Positions 11,427 through 25,700 of a DNA stretch of 64,000 nt are shown piece by piece (within the stretch, counting starts at the first letter, position 1; each line of letters opens with the position of its first letter). Source of the stretch: Tubiluchus corallicola (taxonomy: Eukaryota; Priapulida; Priapulimorpha; Priapulimorphida; Tubiluchidae); assembly GCA_030141605.1 (NCBI GenBank), contig JAQGDQ010000292.1, positions 124,001-188,000 on the forward strand, in the 5' to 3' direction. The notes beneath the pieces were generated by a model. The model was not told the DNA's origin. It saw nothing but the letters and a program-made list of their open reading frames with translations, and ran no database searches. A program made the position numbers and the translations under genes.

Positions 11427-13779
11427 ACAACACGTATTTATTACTCCAAAATAGTGCCCTATGACGTCACGTAGTTAGTAATCTTCAAAAAAGATAGCAT
11501 CGAACGTGAAACATTGCTTGAGACGTCAAGAAAATTGGTGTCATTAATTTTATTTGAATACATTGTTTTGATCGTGGTGCCCTATAACGCACTGCTTATC
11601 GACATAGTCTGTGGTCATTACGGCTGCTAGAGGTTCATTAAACAGCAAATTTAGTAATTTACAATGGCGTTTGTTGCTGAATTTCTGTGATTAACTGCAC
11701 TTAATAAGCAATTATGAGTTGAATAATTTTCTTTTTGATCTGAAGATCTAGCTTTCTTATAAATATTGCATTATGGGTGAGAAAAATAGATGTATGATCA
11801 CTGTCCATACTTATCGATTGAAATTAAGCATCGCTAAGCCCGATTAGCAAATGAGTGGGTGACCGTCAGAAACATTTCACTGGCCACATTATTACTGGCT
11901 ATTTATCTGGTTGGGAATATATTATACATTCGGTTGTAGCGAAAAGCTATATCTCTACTGTTGAATAACATTATCTGAGTTCAAGTCCTGCTGCAACTGC
12001 CAACATAATCTTTTGTTAAATAACGACTTGTAGTGTGTCGAAATGTAAAAAAGTCACATGTAAGAATCTTAGTAAAATAACGATAGAGTACATTGTTTCA
12101 TTTGATTAAACTGACTGACTTAATCGGAGAAGGCCTGTGTTATTAAACCATTAAATGCACAAAATTCTTAGACTGACGGGCCTGAAGCGCTCTTTTGCGG
12201 GCATATCTAACTTCAGGAAATCATTCGTCTCCGCGGAATTAAGCTGATTATTGTGGAAACTGTTCTCGTCGATTTCATTTCTATTCTTATCTGATTTAAA
12301 TGGGAGTCTGTAATATAGGCTAACATTAGAAGTGCCCACCAATGTGTATGCCGCCACTTAACTGACAACTCCACACAAGCAGTTCTTTATCGTCAATTCG
12401 GAACCGATGCAACTCAAGGCCCATTCAAAAGATGAAGGACCGCGATGCAGCTTACTAAAAACTCTCGATTGATCAGATCTCTTTTCCTCTCTCGTTCGAC
12501 TGTTATCAGTTTTATTGATCTAGTGGCTGATATGCCGTAGATAGAAACATATTGATCTGAACTTGAATGACTTTCAAGAAACTGGTTTGGGGCGCATACA
12601 TATTCATTCGGTATGTCCAGTCAGCCTCATGTAATGAGATATGAACTAGAAGTTAGATTAAATAACCGCTCTGAAAATGTGTAACCGCTTAAACTGACAA
12701 ACTTGCTAGTGACGCAACGGTTTAGTTGCGCTTTCCATCAACGTTACCCTACAATATCTTATGAATCAATATGAACATAGTCGAGACTTTCGAAGCTTCT
12801 AACCTAATCCAGTACTTTGATAACCAGTCATCCATTAAATTTTTGATTTATTACAGCAAAATCTAAATAAATCATAAATCTTATGATGGGCCCCAAACTA
12901 CATTAAATTGAATTACTGAGCTCAATGAAGTTTCGATCTGTATGGCAATAGATTTACAGATAACATTTGTGACAAACCATCTCCAAAAATGGAATTGTTC
13001 AACCGCTTACTTTCTTCAAAACAAAACAAAAACTAAATTTCAGTGCAAAACTATACGTTGCGAGTGCAAGATTGTGATGCTTTGAAAGGTGATAAGATTT
13101 CAGGCCATTGCTTAAGCTTGGCAAAAGCAGTAGCATGTTTTTATTCTCTGTAACCTGATTCATTGGTTCACTGGTCTCTGAGTACACCGGTATTTTTAAT
13201 AAACGAGTCACTTGGTCCATTGTGGGCAGAATACACTAATGGTTAGTTGATTTCATCTCTTAACTCTCAGGAAACAGAGCAAATGTTTACTGTTACGTCA
13301 CTCTCACTCTACAGTTACATTACAAACAATAGTACATGTAATGTACCATGTGGCTAATGTCACGCAATGACGGACTCATTTTACTTTAGAAGTGTATTCT
13401 GCCCTTTTCACTTGAGTATTACGTTAACGTTTACAACTTGTGGGACCAAAGTTGTACAGTTAGCTCGTAAACGGCTCTACAAGAGCAATTAAGGCAAAAT
13501 GTTCTTTACGGTTTGGTCAATAATGACAAAGACGTCTAAGAAAATGTCATTTGCTTCTTTGTCATTTTCGTCCAGGCTCAGTAACAAATTGAGTTATATT
13601 ATTTTATTTTCGCACCAAGCGTTTAAATTGTTTAAATATCAAACCAACTACACATTCAAAATTAATTAAGCATTATTAATGTTGTGCACTATAATTCCTA
13701 TAAGTAGTTGATCATTATTAGCGCATATATACAGCATGATTAGGCCCTACGCCAAATTTTCTACAGTATTTTCTTACAG
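11427..13779. other. Gene-free stretch 5' of the CUB gene
   Basis: No gene seen. I looked here for the signal-peptide exon of the CUB gene (an ATG, a hydrophobic stretch and a phase-1 donor) and found none. A decayed tRNA-like sequence lies at 11932-12002. Confidence 0.35.
11932..12002 (+). repeat. tRNA-like relic with CCA
   Basis: A 71-nt segment has 7-bp complementary ends (GGTTGTA with TGCAACT, including G-T pairs), a B-box-like GAGTTCAAGTCCTG and a trailing GCCA. The D and anticodon arms do not fold well. A CCA in the DNA would fit retroposition of a mature tRNA or a SINE head. Weak. Confidence 0.25.
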
Positions 13780-16700
13780 ATTGCGATGTGGTATTTAGAA
13801 GTGAGCCAGGTCGACCTCGAGACGGAACCTTCCATTCTCCCAATTGGCCAGATTCTTACAGTCCACATATGCAGGTAAAAAACCAGTATTTTTTAAAGAA
13901 TTTGATAAAATACTTAGGCTTCAGATACACAGGTGCATGGCTTACATCTTCATATAGCCTTGTTTAAGATCATGGTTAAATTGACGCAAATCATGCTTGT
14001 ATGTTTTAATTAGTAAGTACATGATCGATACTTCAGCGTTCAGTTTTGATTTTATGGATTTTTCTTTATGTCTTTTCCTCTATACACAAAGGTTATACAT
14101 TTATACAGCTTTCGAATCTACATCTAGTAACCAGCTTTTGTCCTTTTGAACCTTTAATGGCGAAAATAATTTTTATGATTCCAATGAAACAGTAATTTGT
14201 TACCTTATTCCAGTGTATGTTCAAGTTCATCGCTCAGCCGGGAGAACGGGTTAAAATACAATTCGACGACTTCAGGCTTACTGGACATCCACCTGAGTAA
14301 GAAAATCAATGTTGTACCTGCTTTTCAGAGCTTCCATTAGACTCTCCACTCACTTAAAAGCAATTAGCTGAAATGAGTGAGACTGAATGTTCTTCTTTGA
14401 TACGCAAAAGTAATATATTCATACCTTAAAGAGTAATAGTGCATCATTTAATTAAAGATTTTTTATGTCTTTCACATTTTTTGCCTGTCTGTCACAAAGT
14501 TCATCAACAACAATATAAAAAACCAGAACTCATACAAAATAGATGTTCAAGGAAATATAAGGTGAAACTCACCGCAATAAAATTTTAGTTTAGTTAAATG
14601 AGTTTGTAACAAAAAATAGGGCAAAGAGTTTTTGGCCAATTTGACAATGTGTACAGTTTTTAAACCAGTATGGCGATCAGCAATTTGTGAGTCTTACGCT
14701 TTCTGATGAAAATCTTGTAGAATGAACGTGATGGACATCATCAAAATTTCTGAAACATCTGTATCATCTAGTTTTACTAGCGACTAAATGAACTGCCGAT
14801 GACCTGGCGCCAAATCAAATTCTAACTGGATTTATATATACAGCTGCTTTTATGATCAAGCAAGTCTTTTATTGGTTTACTTCTTCAAGGTGCTCTGAAG
14901 ATTATATAGACGTCTACGCTGAACTTCGAGAAGCCAAAATTAACCTGAGTGACGTCTCGGTAACAATCAGCGGCAGGTGAGACAGTCAATTAGACCATCA
15001 TCTTGCTTGAATCTGTAATCCTTTACTGCAATATAACTCAATATATGACAGCTGCTCTTGCAATGACTTTGAGCGTCATTGATAATGAACTCAGGCAGCA
15101 CAGAACTGCAAACAGGTTTAAGTGCCTGATTTATGTGTGGGTTGTGGGTCAGGTCACTTGAGTGAGGGTTGAATGCAAGACTTAAGTGACCCAGGTTAAT
15201 ATTATGGACATGTCTTGTTTGGGGCAAGTTTTGTATGAAATCGTGTTTACCACTTTGCTTGTGCTACTGTCTTGAAGCACTCTGTATGGAGACTCTTCTT
15301 AATTTCGGGATATCGGTATCAGAAATGATATTAATCCCGGTTCTCGATAAAAGAATCTGCATAGCCAAATATGTCACCGTAATTAAAATAATTCTTCACG
15401 ATTGTAATTTCGAGATTATTGGTTATTATGGAATAAGCCGACAGATATTGATTTTTTGAAACCAAAGTTGACCAAACGAAGAAAACGCGAAACATCGTGA
15501 ATCAGACCGGATTTGAATCAGGAAACTTTGGTAGTGTGATTCCAGATTAGGAAATTCTGTACACAATTGAGACTTTGGTAACAGGTGCAAGTTAAGCTGG
15601 GTCTTATACACGGGGTGGTATCCTCTCACAATTCTGTGATGCAAACATACCATAGGTTTTTGACAGCATGGGTTTTAACAAAACACATTACTTGGTGCAA
15701 AACGCCGACTTTGAGTTTCGTGAAGATAATGATTTTTCAATTTTTATATCTTACCAACTATTTACATCTTGTAGTTTTATACCAACGAGCAAAAGTCATA
15801 TAAATAAGAAAATGATTAAACAATTTTATAGGAATACTAACTGCATTTATATTTATCAAATATATCCTCCAAACAAACCTAACCTAACCTAAAATAACAT
15901 AACATAACATAACATAACATAACATAGCATAGCATAGCATAGCACAGCATAGCACAGCACAGCACAGCACAGCACAGCATAGCATAACATAACATAATAT
16001 ATATTAATATACCACATAAAACACGTAAATAATACCAACAGCTCCAGCAATAGCAATCTGCCGAATTCCAAAGACTCGGCTATTAATATTCCTAAAGCTG
16101 AAAATCTAGCATGAAAAAACCTGAAATTCAAATTGCTTTAGTTATTATTCATACGAGGATAATATGGTTTCTTCGCTCGCTCGACAAAGAAATAACCTTC
16201 AAGTATGGCTATAGATAAAGTTAGTTCAAGTTAAGAAAGCGGGAAAGAGTTAGAGCTAATGGCCTAGTAAACTAATTTTCCAAACAGCAGGAAATTTGAC
16301 GCCGGCTGGAGAATCGTAATTTCAGTGCAATGAAAGTTTCGGGCGATTCTGAGTAGCTAACAATGAGTGAAGATGATTTACGTCATTCAGCGCTGGTTTC
16401 TAAAAAAGAGCGCAGTTTATCAAAAGCTTTAAAGAACTCACGTTGCTATTTTGTAATTCGCATGTAAATAAAATTTTCATTCAATTTTCATGTCGTTTAT
16501 CAACGTTTGATTTCGCAAATTAAAGCGCAATAGAAGTGTAATCTAGAACTATCTGTAATTATTAATATAAAAAAGAGATCTACCGCTTCTAAATAGCAAA
16601 TAGGAATTATACTGAAACAACCTTGCTGCAGAATACGGGCTATTAATGACTACAGTTTCAGCAACGCTTAATCAATTTATTTAGGTAGATTCTTCTTAGG

Positions 16701-19700
16701 GTAAATGGCTTTTGAAGCTTATTGACGCGAGAAGGTTTGTTGTTAAACTTTAGAAAGTCTCTATAAGTGTGACATTTTCTCACGTGTCATTGTCTACGTC
16801 AAAGCATAACACACAGATTGAAGTGCCGCGATTCCCATGGCGAACAAAGTGACACGTTTACTTGTTTTGTACAAATAGCGAGATAATGAAAAGACGGCCA
16901 GTTATTCCTAGAGCCTATAGAGTTCAAAACCACAAACTTATTAACAAAAACTTAATTAGACGTTTTTCTTTTTTTGGCTGATCTACGATCAAATAAAATG
17001 CATTCAATTTTTACACAAGAAGCTGCAATGTTGGTTTGACGGATGTATTTTTTACTACAGGTACTGCGGAGTTATAACACCAGGTGTTCGTATTTCATTG
17101 TATCAATACCTCATTATCAGCTTTATAAGTGATGTGGAGAGAAGCTCACACGAGAGGCGTGGTTTTACTGGAAAATGGAAGTTCATCAGTGATGGTACTC
17201 AATAGCGTTCCACGCGTTTTCGCTAATGATTTTATTTATATTAACACACCAGGTTCATTTCACATGTATGTTGACTTACACAGCTATGTGAATAACAGAA
17301 ATGTGAAGAAAGAACGACCACATGATATTTTACACTCTCTCCCCTAGTTAGTATTTTCCTAGTGTTATCTATTATGTAGGCCTATTGCTCGTCGAAGTTG
17401 CTATAAAGATACTAAGCAGCGGCATGTGGACCAACCAACGGTGTGTTAATCGAAAAGTTATGCAATTTTTACTGCAACTTGCTTTGTATAGGAATTAATG
17501 CATAGTGTTGTAACTACGTACAACACAGAAGAACATGATGCCGTATATCTAAGCACTAATGTTTGGTACTTTAATTCCAGATAAGTATCGTATTGGAACT
17601 GTGGCTCCTGGCAGTATATGTGACTTGACCATAGGCTCACAAGAGTTAGCTAGTGGGAACATATTATCTCCCACCTATCCAGGCACATTACCAAATTATA
17701 TCAATTGTACCTATTTACTGTTGGGACAGCCGGGGGAACGAGTGAAGTTGCACCTTACAGACTTTGACTTGTATTACGGGGGAGACCAGTATGTATATTC
17801 ATTATGAGTCTAAAACCTAACAATAAAGCAAACCAGTTTTAGTTACTAAAAATGTCTTTTATTCCGCTTTCAGTTTTACATTTCACAAATTTAAACTGTT
17901 TAATATGAATTTACACTCATGTAAACGCGTTAATTACTAATCCACGATCAAATGAAAACAATCAGAAAGCCATTTTGTTTAATGAATATTATTCAAACAC
18001 GAAAATGCACAACTCTCAGTTTATTGTGTTTTGAAAATTGGAATATTTCTCTCTTAGACCTTTCTTCTGTCTTTTATGAACACCATGAAGCCACAAAGTC
18101 CACAGAAAAACACGAAAAACACAAATGTAGAAGAAAAGCACTGCGCTGTGCTATACTCAATTAACTATCGTTCAATAAATTACAAAAAACCAAAAAAGTA
18201 CATTTCGATGTTTTTCGTGCTTTTCTTTATTTTCTTTCCACCTGAAGATAGCTCTCAGCGACGCACTGGCATATCACGCATTTTCAAATTATTTCCCGTG
18301 GAATTTATAATTTATATCTCATTGAGCTTTAACCAATTAAGCATTAAAATCACATAATAGCATTAGGTGCTACATACGAACTCTGATTCTTTGGATATGT
18401 ATTTGTGTTTTCACTGTGGTCGTATCACGAACGGCCATAGGTCACTATTCAAACCTAAACGGATTTATAATTTTATTGTACACTGTTGCAATTTTATGTT
18501 TATTGTTTCTTTTTAGTTGCCCGTATTCGTGGCTGAAAATACATGACGGCTCGTCAAATACTGCACCTCTTATTAACACGATATACTGCGGCTACAAGAA
18601 ACGAGGCAGCATCATCTTCTCTACACAAGAAAATCTTTTTATGGAATTTCATTCCTTGAATCCACCATACTCAGAGAATGTAGGATTCAATATTACCTTC
18701 CAGTTTAATAGAAACTTTGTTAATCTAGGTAAGTATGACATTGCAAAAGCACTGTGTTATGAATTTTACAGTGTTGATAACGATGATGATGTTTGTGGCG
18801 ATGGCGGTGGCGTTGGCGGTGGTAGTGGTGGTGGCGGTGTGATGGTGATGGTGGTAGTGATGGTGGAGCGGTGGTGGTGGTGGTGGTGTTGGCGTCTCAG
18901 CTCGGCACTCCTGCTACTGCTGGCGGTGGTACTGGTGCTGGTGCTGGTGCAGGTGATGGTAGTAGTAGTGATAAAGGTCATTATAAAAATGGCAATATAA
19001 TAGACTAAAATGTTAGTAGCGGAACGGGCGTCAAGTCTAAAACCTATTTACTGATTTATTGAAACGAGTCTTACAATAAATCGTTCCCTAATTTACATTC
19101 TCTTGGTATATATTCTGAATTTCTGAACGTCACCGCTCCTTAATTTTTAAAATAATCGTTAAGTGATCATAATTTGTCTAACAGCAAAGTGCTAGAATTA
19201 CCGTAATCTAGTGATGAAAAGTTTATTTGTCACAAATAAATGAGTTTCTGTTAAGAAGATTGTATCTGAGAGTGTAGGTAGAAGGATGATTGTTATTCCT
19301 AGTGGACAGCAGAGTCTGGACTTTTGGGAGTTGGATCCGCGATTCGTTTGTATCTGTCAGTGTCAATATACAATCTCGTGTCCAGTTTCCGAATAGGCTC
19401 TGCGATTGCGATTGCGATTGCCATTGCGATACTCGACTCTCTCCACCTATCAGAGGCGGGCACCTTTATAGGGTGCAAAGTCTATTCTTCTTTAACGCTG
19501 ATCTTTTATTTGTCTTTTCCAAGTTTAATGTCTTTATTTGTCTTTATCCTGTATTCCATACATTCGTTCACTAGATTTCTAATTTCTAGCAATCCTTCCT
19601 TTTCACTGTTCATTAATACATCTGAGTTCAAATTTTTTTTCCATTCTCCATATCTATAACATCTAAGCATATGTTCAGTAGTGTAATCATCTTCCTCACA

Positions 19701-22700
19701 CACTGGGCATAATAACTGATCCTTAAACTCATTCTTGTAGTTCCCTTTAACTTTAATCATATTCAGTCTTATTTTCAATATATCTTTAACCTCTTCTGGC
19801 TTGCATGTGTCTATGTAATTTTGTCGTTTCCACTCGGTATGCCTTAAAAATCTTAATTTAGTGCTGCTCCTGCATTTTTCTGCACATTCACTCTTTATAC
19901 AACATTCAATCTTATTCTTTATTTCTTTCTTCCATTCAGACTTTTTCATGACCTGCACCCTTTCTTTATTAGCATCTATGGTATATTTTTTGCAGTCTCA
20001 ACTACTTCATTATACCATGACCTTTTATGTACACTGTTTATTTGCATTTCGAGTACCTCTGATGCTGATCTCTTTGGTTTACTAATCAGTAAATTCCGAT
20101 AGAACATCAATCTCCTATAATTTACTTTATGTTTTAGAGGCCATATGCCTATTTCAGTTACTAATCCCCAGTATGGCGTTGATTCACTAAGTATAAATAA
20201 TGTTTTTAAAGCATTTGCTTGAATCATTTCTAATTTCTCCCAATCAGTTGCTGTCAAATTTGACCATGTCTCAGAACTATTTAACACTGCACTCACTGAC
20301 AGAAGCTCGTACAGCATTAGTTTCACCCCTACTGAGCAATCTCCCCCTTTCAGCTCACCTCCTATTGTATTGATGTAACTAATTATCATTTTGTTTTTCC
20401 CGGTTCGTTTTCCCAACATTGTTTCATAACTACATTTTGTATTAATCCAATCTCCCAAATATTGGTATTCCTCTACTTCCTTAACCTCTCCGTTCCTTAG
20501 TGACTCACATAATTCTGGAATCCTTTTCTTTCGTGTCATGTTAGTTCTCATATATTGTGTTTTCTGTATATTGAATGATAATCTTTTGGTTCTTTCAATT
20601 TCTTGACAGTTTTTAATCATCTGCTTGATTATAGTTTCGTGTCCTATTCCGACAATATCGTCAATGAATAATAACATACCCACATGTATATTCCTGCCCA
20701 TTACAGTCCCTGTTGTCACCATCTCATTAATCCGGTTTATTGCAGCACAACATAGTAATGGTCCCAGCACTGTTCCCTGTCGGACTATTTCATTTATTTC
20801 TATCTGGTCTGTTTTTCCCAATGTTGCTGCATTTCTCAATGTTGTTCAAGTTATGACTAGCTAGTCGTATCATTTTTGTAGCTTATTTTTAAGCTACTTA
20901 TTGGTCTTACATAATCTGTCCGATGGACATCAGTTATTAATTTATTACAATGCTTATTTGTAATAGTAGGTAATGCTGTTTTTACAATTGTGAATGTATC
21001 TTAAATTGTTGAGTTTGACTTGTGTAATTGTGTTCTTGATAACGTGGTATAGGTTTTTTATCAGTTTTTCATAGACTACCCAGTAAAATATAAAAAATAT
21101 CATATAAGTATCTTATCTATAGCTTGATCTCTTGATTTAAGTAACATGCTGCTTTACTGATAATTCTGTATAATATTTATTTAAATAAAAAAACAAAGTA
21201 TTATTTTTTACACCCCCGTAGAGGTGGATGTCTTGATGCAGTGTGAACTGTGCGATTCTCTGTTGATAGACCTCTAGGGGCTTTTTATGTAAATTTGAGT
21301 CTGGAAATACATTTGTGGTGTAACGGTTAACATAGGTGCCCATAAAGCAGATGGTCTGAGATCGATTCCTAGCGCAGATGGAAAATTTTTCAGACTATCT
21401 AATTTAGTATTTCTTTCATACGCTAACATAATTTTGTTATTCGAACTTCACAATTATTTAATTTAAATTCAGAAGTGGCAATTTTCAAATCAGATATAGA
21501 TTTATTTATTCTATTATGATGATGTTTTTTGCTGTTCTAGATTTCATTGGCCGTCCATCGTATCATGTTCGTGGTACAGAATGTGATCAGTTAATACTAA
21601 GTCATGGAGGTTCAACTGGGACAGTCTACTCACCAAACTATCCCAATCAATATGACAGGGGAATCGTCTGTAGATATTACATGGATGGATTAGAGGTAAT
21701 TGAGCTAGATAATTATCTGTCATTGGCAAAATTTACACACTTAATGGCACACTTAACACAAATTATAGCTAACAACTCGATGCTGCAAAGTCTGGACTCA
21801 CCATTGGCAATGAATGCATCATTCGAGAGACTATATTACTTCAAATCTATTTAGTGAGACGACTCACTGGCACTGGTCAAGTATACACTGAAGTAACTTC
21901 ACTGAAGCAATCAGTTTGTCACTGCAGCTTAGTAACTATATTATATTGAGTTTCTGACTGAAACCTAAATACTTCCCATGCAGTTGGTTAGGTAAATTAA
22001 TGGATAGGGCGGGCATGGACAGACTCAACATGGTGAACTAGTGCGCGTAATTGGTAATTATGAATGTTGCTTTAAACATGTAATCGTGAAAATAGTATTA
22101 TTAAGTTCGCAAAGAACGTGAATTGCTGATTACATATAGCAGATGTAAGATGTTAGTAGTAGATTGTTAGATGTATGGACTGAATAATGCACGAACGAAC
22201 AGACACACACAAAGAGAATAATGAATAAACAGATGGCAAACTGGCAAACAGATTGGACCAACTAATAAACAAAACGAGGGGTAGCAAACATCATATCAGA
22301 TGTTTAAAACCAGACACAAGGCTCCACGCGTGTATTTTTATGCACGAATTCTTTATTGATGCGTGATGACGTAATACTGGAAATTTGTTTACAATTTAAA
22401 AGTTTATGAAATAGATGTTGACAACTGACTTCATTATTTCTGCTATCATTATTTTGCCGTTGGCCAACAAATTATAATTAATAGACGTTGAGCTGCTTAT
22501 TCATGGAGAATTTTTCAGACAGTTTAATGCATTGCTGTAATTAATCTTCAAAACTGTGATCAATGGTTGCACTGTTGATACTGTACTAATTACCCGTCTC
22601 AGTCAGTTTATAGATTTTTATGAATAATATTTTTGTGAAGTTCTCTTACGCATGCGCAAAACGAGTTGAAGTGTTTTAGTTATTGGTACTTATGATTTAC

Positions 22701-25700
22701 AGTTGATTAGTTTTGGTTTATAAATTATTACAAGCGAAAAGGAAAATTTTCTGTTTATATTAAATTCTAGATTATATCTACTCTTCAGTAAATGATATTG
22801 AACAGTATTGTGAAATTGTATATGGGGTTGAAAAATTCAGATTTAAAACTACATTCTGTTTCCTTCTGACACTATTTTTTTGCAAAAATACGTAAACTTA
22901 TTCCATACTAGCATGAAATTTTGCAAAATAGTTGAATACTGAAAAGTCCTGCATACTGTATAATTTTATGTGATTCTCGGTTACATTACGGTCAATAATT
23001 TTTAATAAATTCATATCAACTATAAAGAGCGTGAGGTAAAAATCTGTTTTATAGCCGTTGTTAATGAACATGATTAATTTAGATACGTAACAAATGCATC
23101 TAAACATGTCATTACCACACAAACTGAATGTTGCTAACTAAATATTTCTGTTTAGATATCATAATAATATCGAAATGTGTTACTAAGATTACATTTAACC
23201 ATTAGAAAGGAAAGCACAATTTTAATAAACCAGCAGTGTAATTTGACTGCAGGGTTCTGGTCAAGTCACGCGCGGTCAATACGAAGATACTCATTAATTC
23301 CATCTTGTTCAAGTAATCTACGTCTAGATAGATATTGTTTAACCAAACCTAGAGACGGCTGAAGCAAATAGTCTGGATAATTCTCGTATGTGTCAGGGAC
23401 CATGAAGCTTCCATTTCTTACTGTGGCATAACAACAGTGATCTACATCGCAATGTAGGCCTAGATGTAACAGTGGACACATAAGAGTATTATTTTACTTT
23501 CTTGTATTATCCTAGGTGGCTTTTTATATTGAACGACGTCGCTTTTTGTGAGTTTCTAATTTACTCTTTGCCTCTGAAAAAAATTCGCTTAAATTCAGTT
23601 TAGTCAATACCTAAAAAAATTCCTAATCCTAACCGTAATAGATCTAACTTTTATAACAATGAACCAGCTTATTGTAGTATTAGCTGCTATATAACAACAC
23701 ATTATATAATGGCACTTTGCTCCGGTAGGGCCATTCTACTTGAACTTCATGTTAATTTTGACGAGTTTTTTGCAGGATGACCAAAACTTGGAAAAAGTGA
23801 GCTTAGTCTTCCAAAGTTTTGATATACCAAGAGACGACAAAAATAAGTAAGTAATTATTATTTTTATAAAAAATTGCAAATATGTGGGTGAAAATGGGAT
23901 TGGTTTACATTTGGATGGCATAACTTCATTAAAGCTGATAATTAATTGGTGAATTAGATGTCATAATGTCGGTCTCTTACTTGTTCTCATCCTCGGATTG
24001 TAGTGCTGAACGGGTTCACCAAGACCGGTTTCTTTTTAGTGAGCTGTTACAAACAGATTTAATAAAACATCTAGTTCGTTATTTCTCACGATCTTCATTA
24101 GTGATGGCTCTAAACACTGCTCGCCTTGCTCACCACGAAGTCAAAAGACTTCAGTTGTATAAACATTGGTACTTCGCAGTCCATTTTCGAATCATAATTA
24201 ATAAAATGATACATCTTCTTCTTGCTTTCTTTCTATATGTTGTTTTTAAGCTTTTTACATCCAACTCAATGCGCTCTGAAAGTGCGCTACAGTCCCGTGT
24301 TACACTTTATTAGATGTGTACATATACAATGAGCATCCGCAAAAAAACTTCCGAATAGAAGGGGAAACAGCAAGGAATTTGACCGTCTGCGGAGTGCTGC
24401 ATTACCCCCCCCCCCCGCCTAGTACATTTAGCTGAAGTTAGCCAGAAAACTGGAGAAAATGAAGTTATGATTATGTTTACAAATAGTAAAAGAATAATAT
24501 TTTTCTACAGATGTGATGATGGACATATAGCTATATATCTGCAGGGACAAAATGAATCATACGCAGCAAATCACCGGTGGTGTGGGAATAACACGCGCCA
24601 TCTAGTGACGTCGAAAGGACCTAGACTCTTCATGGTGTTTCATGCAGGTTCCTTACAAGGTGGCGGATTTAAAGCTCAATATTCCTTTCTTACAGGTAGG
24701 AACAATACATTACGCTGTTGCCACAGTGAAATAAAACAAAAGTGCACCATCTGGCAAAAAAGCCAAGCAAATTGTTGCACACACTGTTACTCAAGGTACT
24801 GATTTTAAGTCGACAGTCATTTTGCCTTAACTGATATCAAGTTTGCAGGCTCATTTTGAAGCTACAAGGTAATTTAGAACATTTAACCTAAAACAAATCA
24901 GAACTTTTTTGATAAGCAAGCAAACTATTCTGCTTTGGATTCTCTAGCACTACTGATTAAATAAATTAGTTGGAAATGTTTTCCAAATATACAACTCTTT
25001 GCACTAGTATGATAGCATACAAACTAAACTGAATTTTTGAACTTATATTAGATAGTTGACCTTCAATTTCTAAATTTTTCTAAATTATTGCAAATAAGTT
25101 TTTTTAAGTTTTATTTGCCTTATGGTGTCCTCCTTTTCGTTACTGAACCAAATTTTTTTCACTGGCACATTTGCCTTCAGTCATCTCTTTGTCAACGTTT
25201 CTGTGGCAAATAAGGTTAAAATATAATAAATATACTACTTTAACTCTTTAGATTATGGGATACCAGGGACACCAGCTCCAGATGGTTCCTGTCAGTTTTA
25301 TTACAAAAGCTCTAGCCAAGAGGTTGGCAGTTTCAAATCTCCACGTCATCCACATAATTATCCTGATGACACAGACTGTGTTTACCTATTTCAAGCAAAA
25401 CCAGGACAGTTCATACGTTTGAGGTTTGAGAAGCTGGCGCTTGCTGCTCATGTACAAGGAGGGTAAGTTTGATGTTTCCAACTGTTTCAAGTAAGGTTTA
25501 TTCAGAGATCTGTTTCTGGCAATATTTAACCAGGTTTCATTTCCAAATTCTTTGATGCATTTTTTATGTAAGCACTGTGTGATATGTCTCGCACCGAGCT
25601 TAGACCGAAATTTGCTTCTCAAGGTTTCGTTTGACAAAGTTTCGTAAATTTTATTTTTATCACTCTAGCTTTCTTTCGTTATGGTAATTCTATATTGGGA

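Larger units (their letters stand above)
13780..17194 (+). other. CUB1 (exons 1-4)
   Basis: Exons 1-4 encode a canonical CUB: an opening Cys, then GTFHSPNWPDSY, the second Cys at the exon 2 start, PGERVKIQFDDF, CSEDYIDVY (the acidic pattern of calcium-binding CUB domains), YCG, and the closing GFTGKWKF strand. It enters with phase 1 and leaves with phase 1. Confidence 0.88.

Noticed and set aside
11427-13779. Signal-peptide exon for the CUB gene
   Set aside because: No ATG-hydrophobic stretch with a phase-1 donor was found; the start probably lies further upstream.
15872-15897. CCTAA repeats resembling the TTAGG telomere
   Set aside because: Only about three copies, grading into other pentamers; an interstitial microsatellite, not a telomere.
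15889-16131. Minus-strand ORF with Cys/Tyr/Ala/Val pentamer pattern
   Set aside because: Translation of the pentanucleotide array.
18766-18981. 71-codon minus-strand Thr/Pro/His-rich ORF
   Set aside because: It is the antisense of a trinucleotide tract, with no gene context.
18416-19000. 194-codon plus-strand ORF
   Set aside because: Only 18517-18728 is coding (CUB2 exon). The ends are intron, including a GGT/GAT low-complexity tract.
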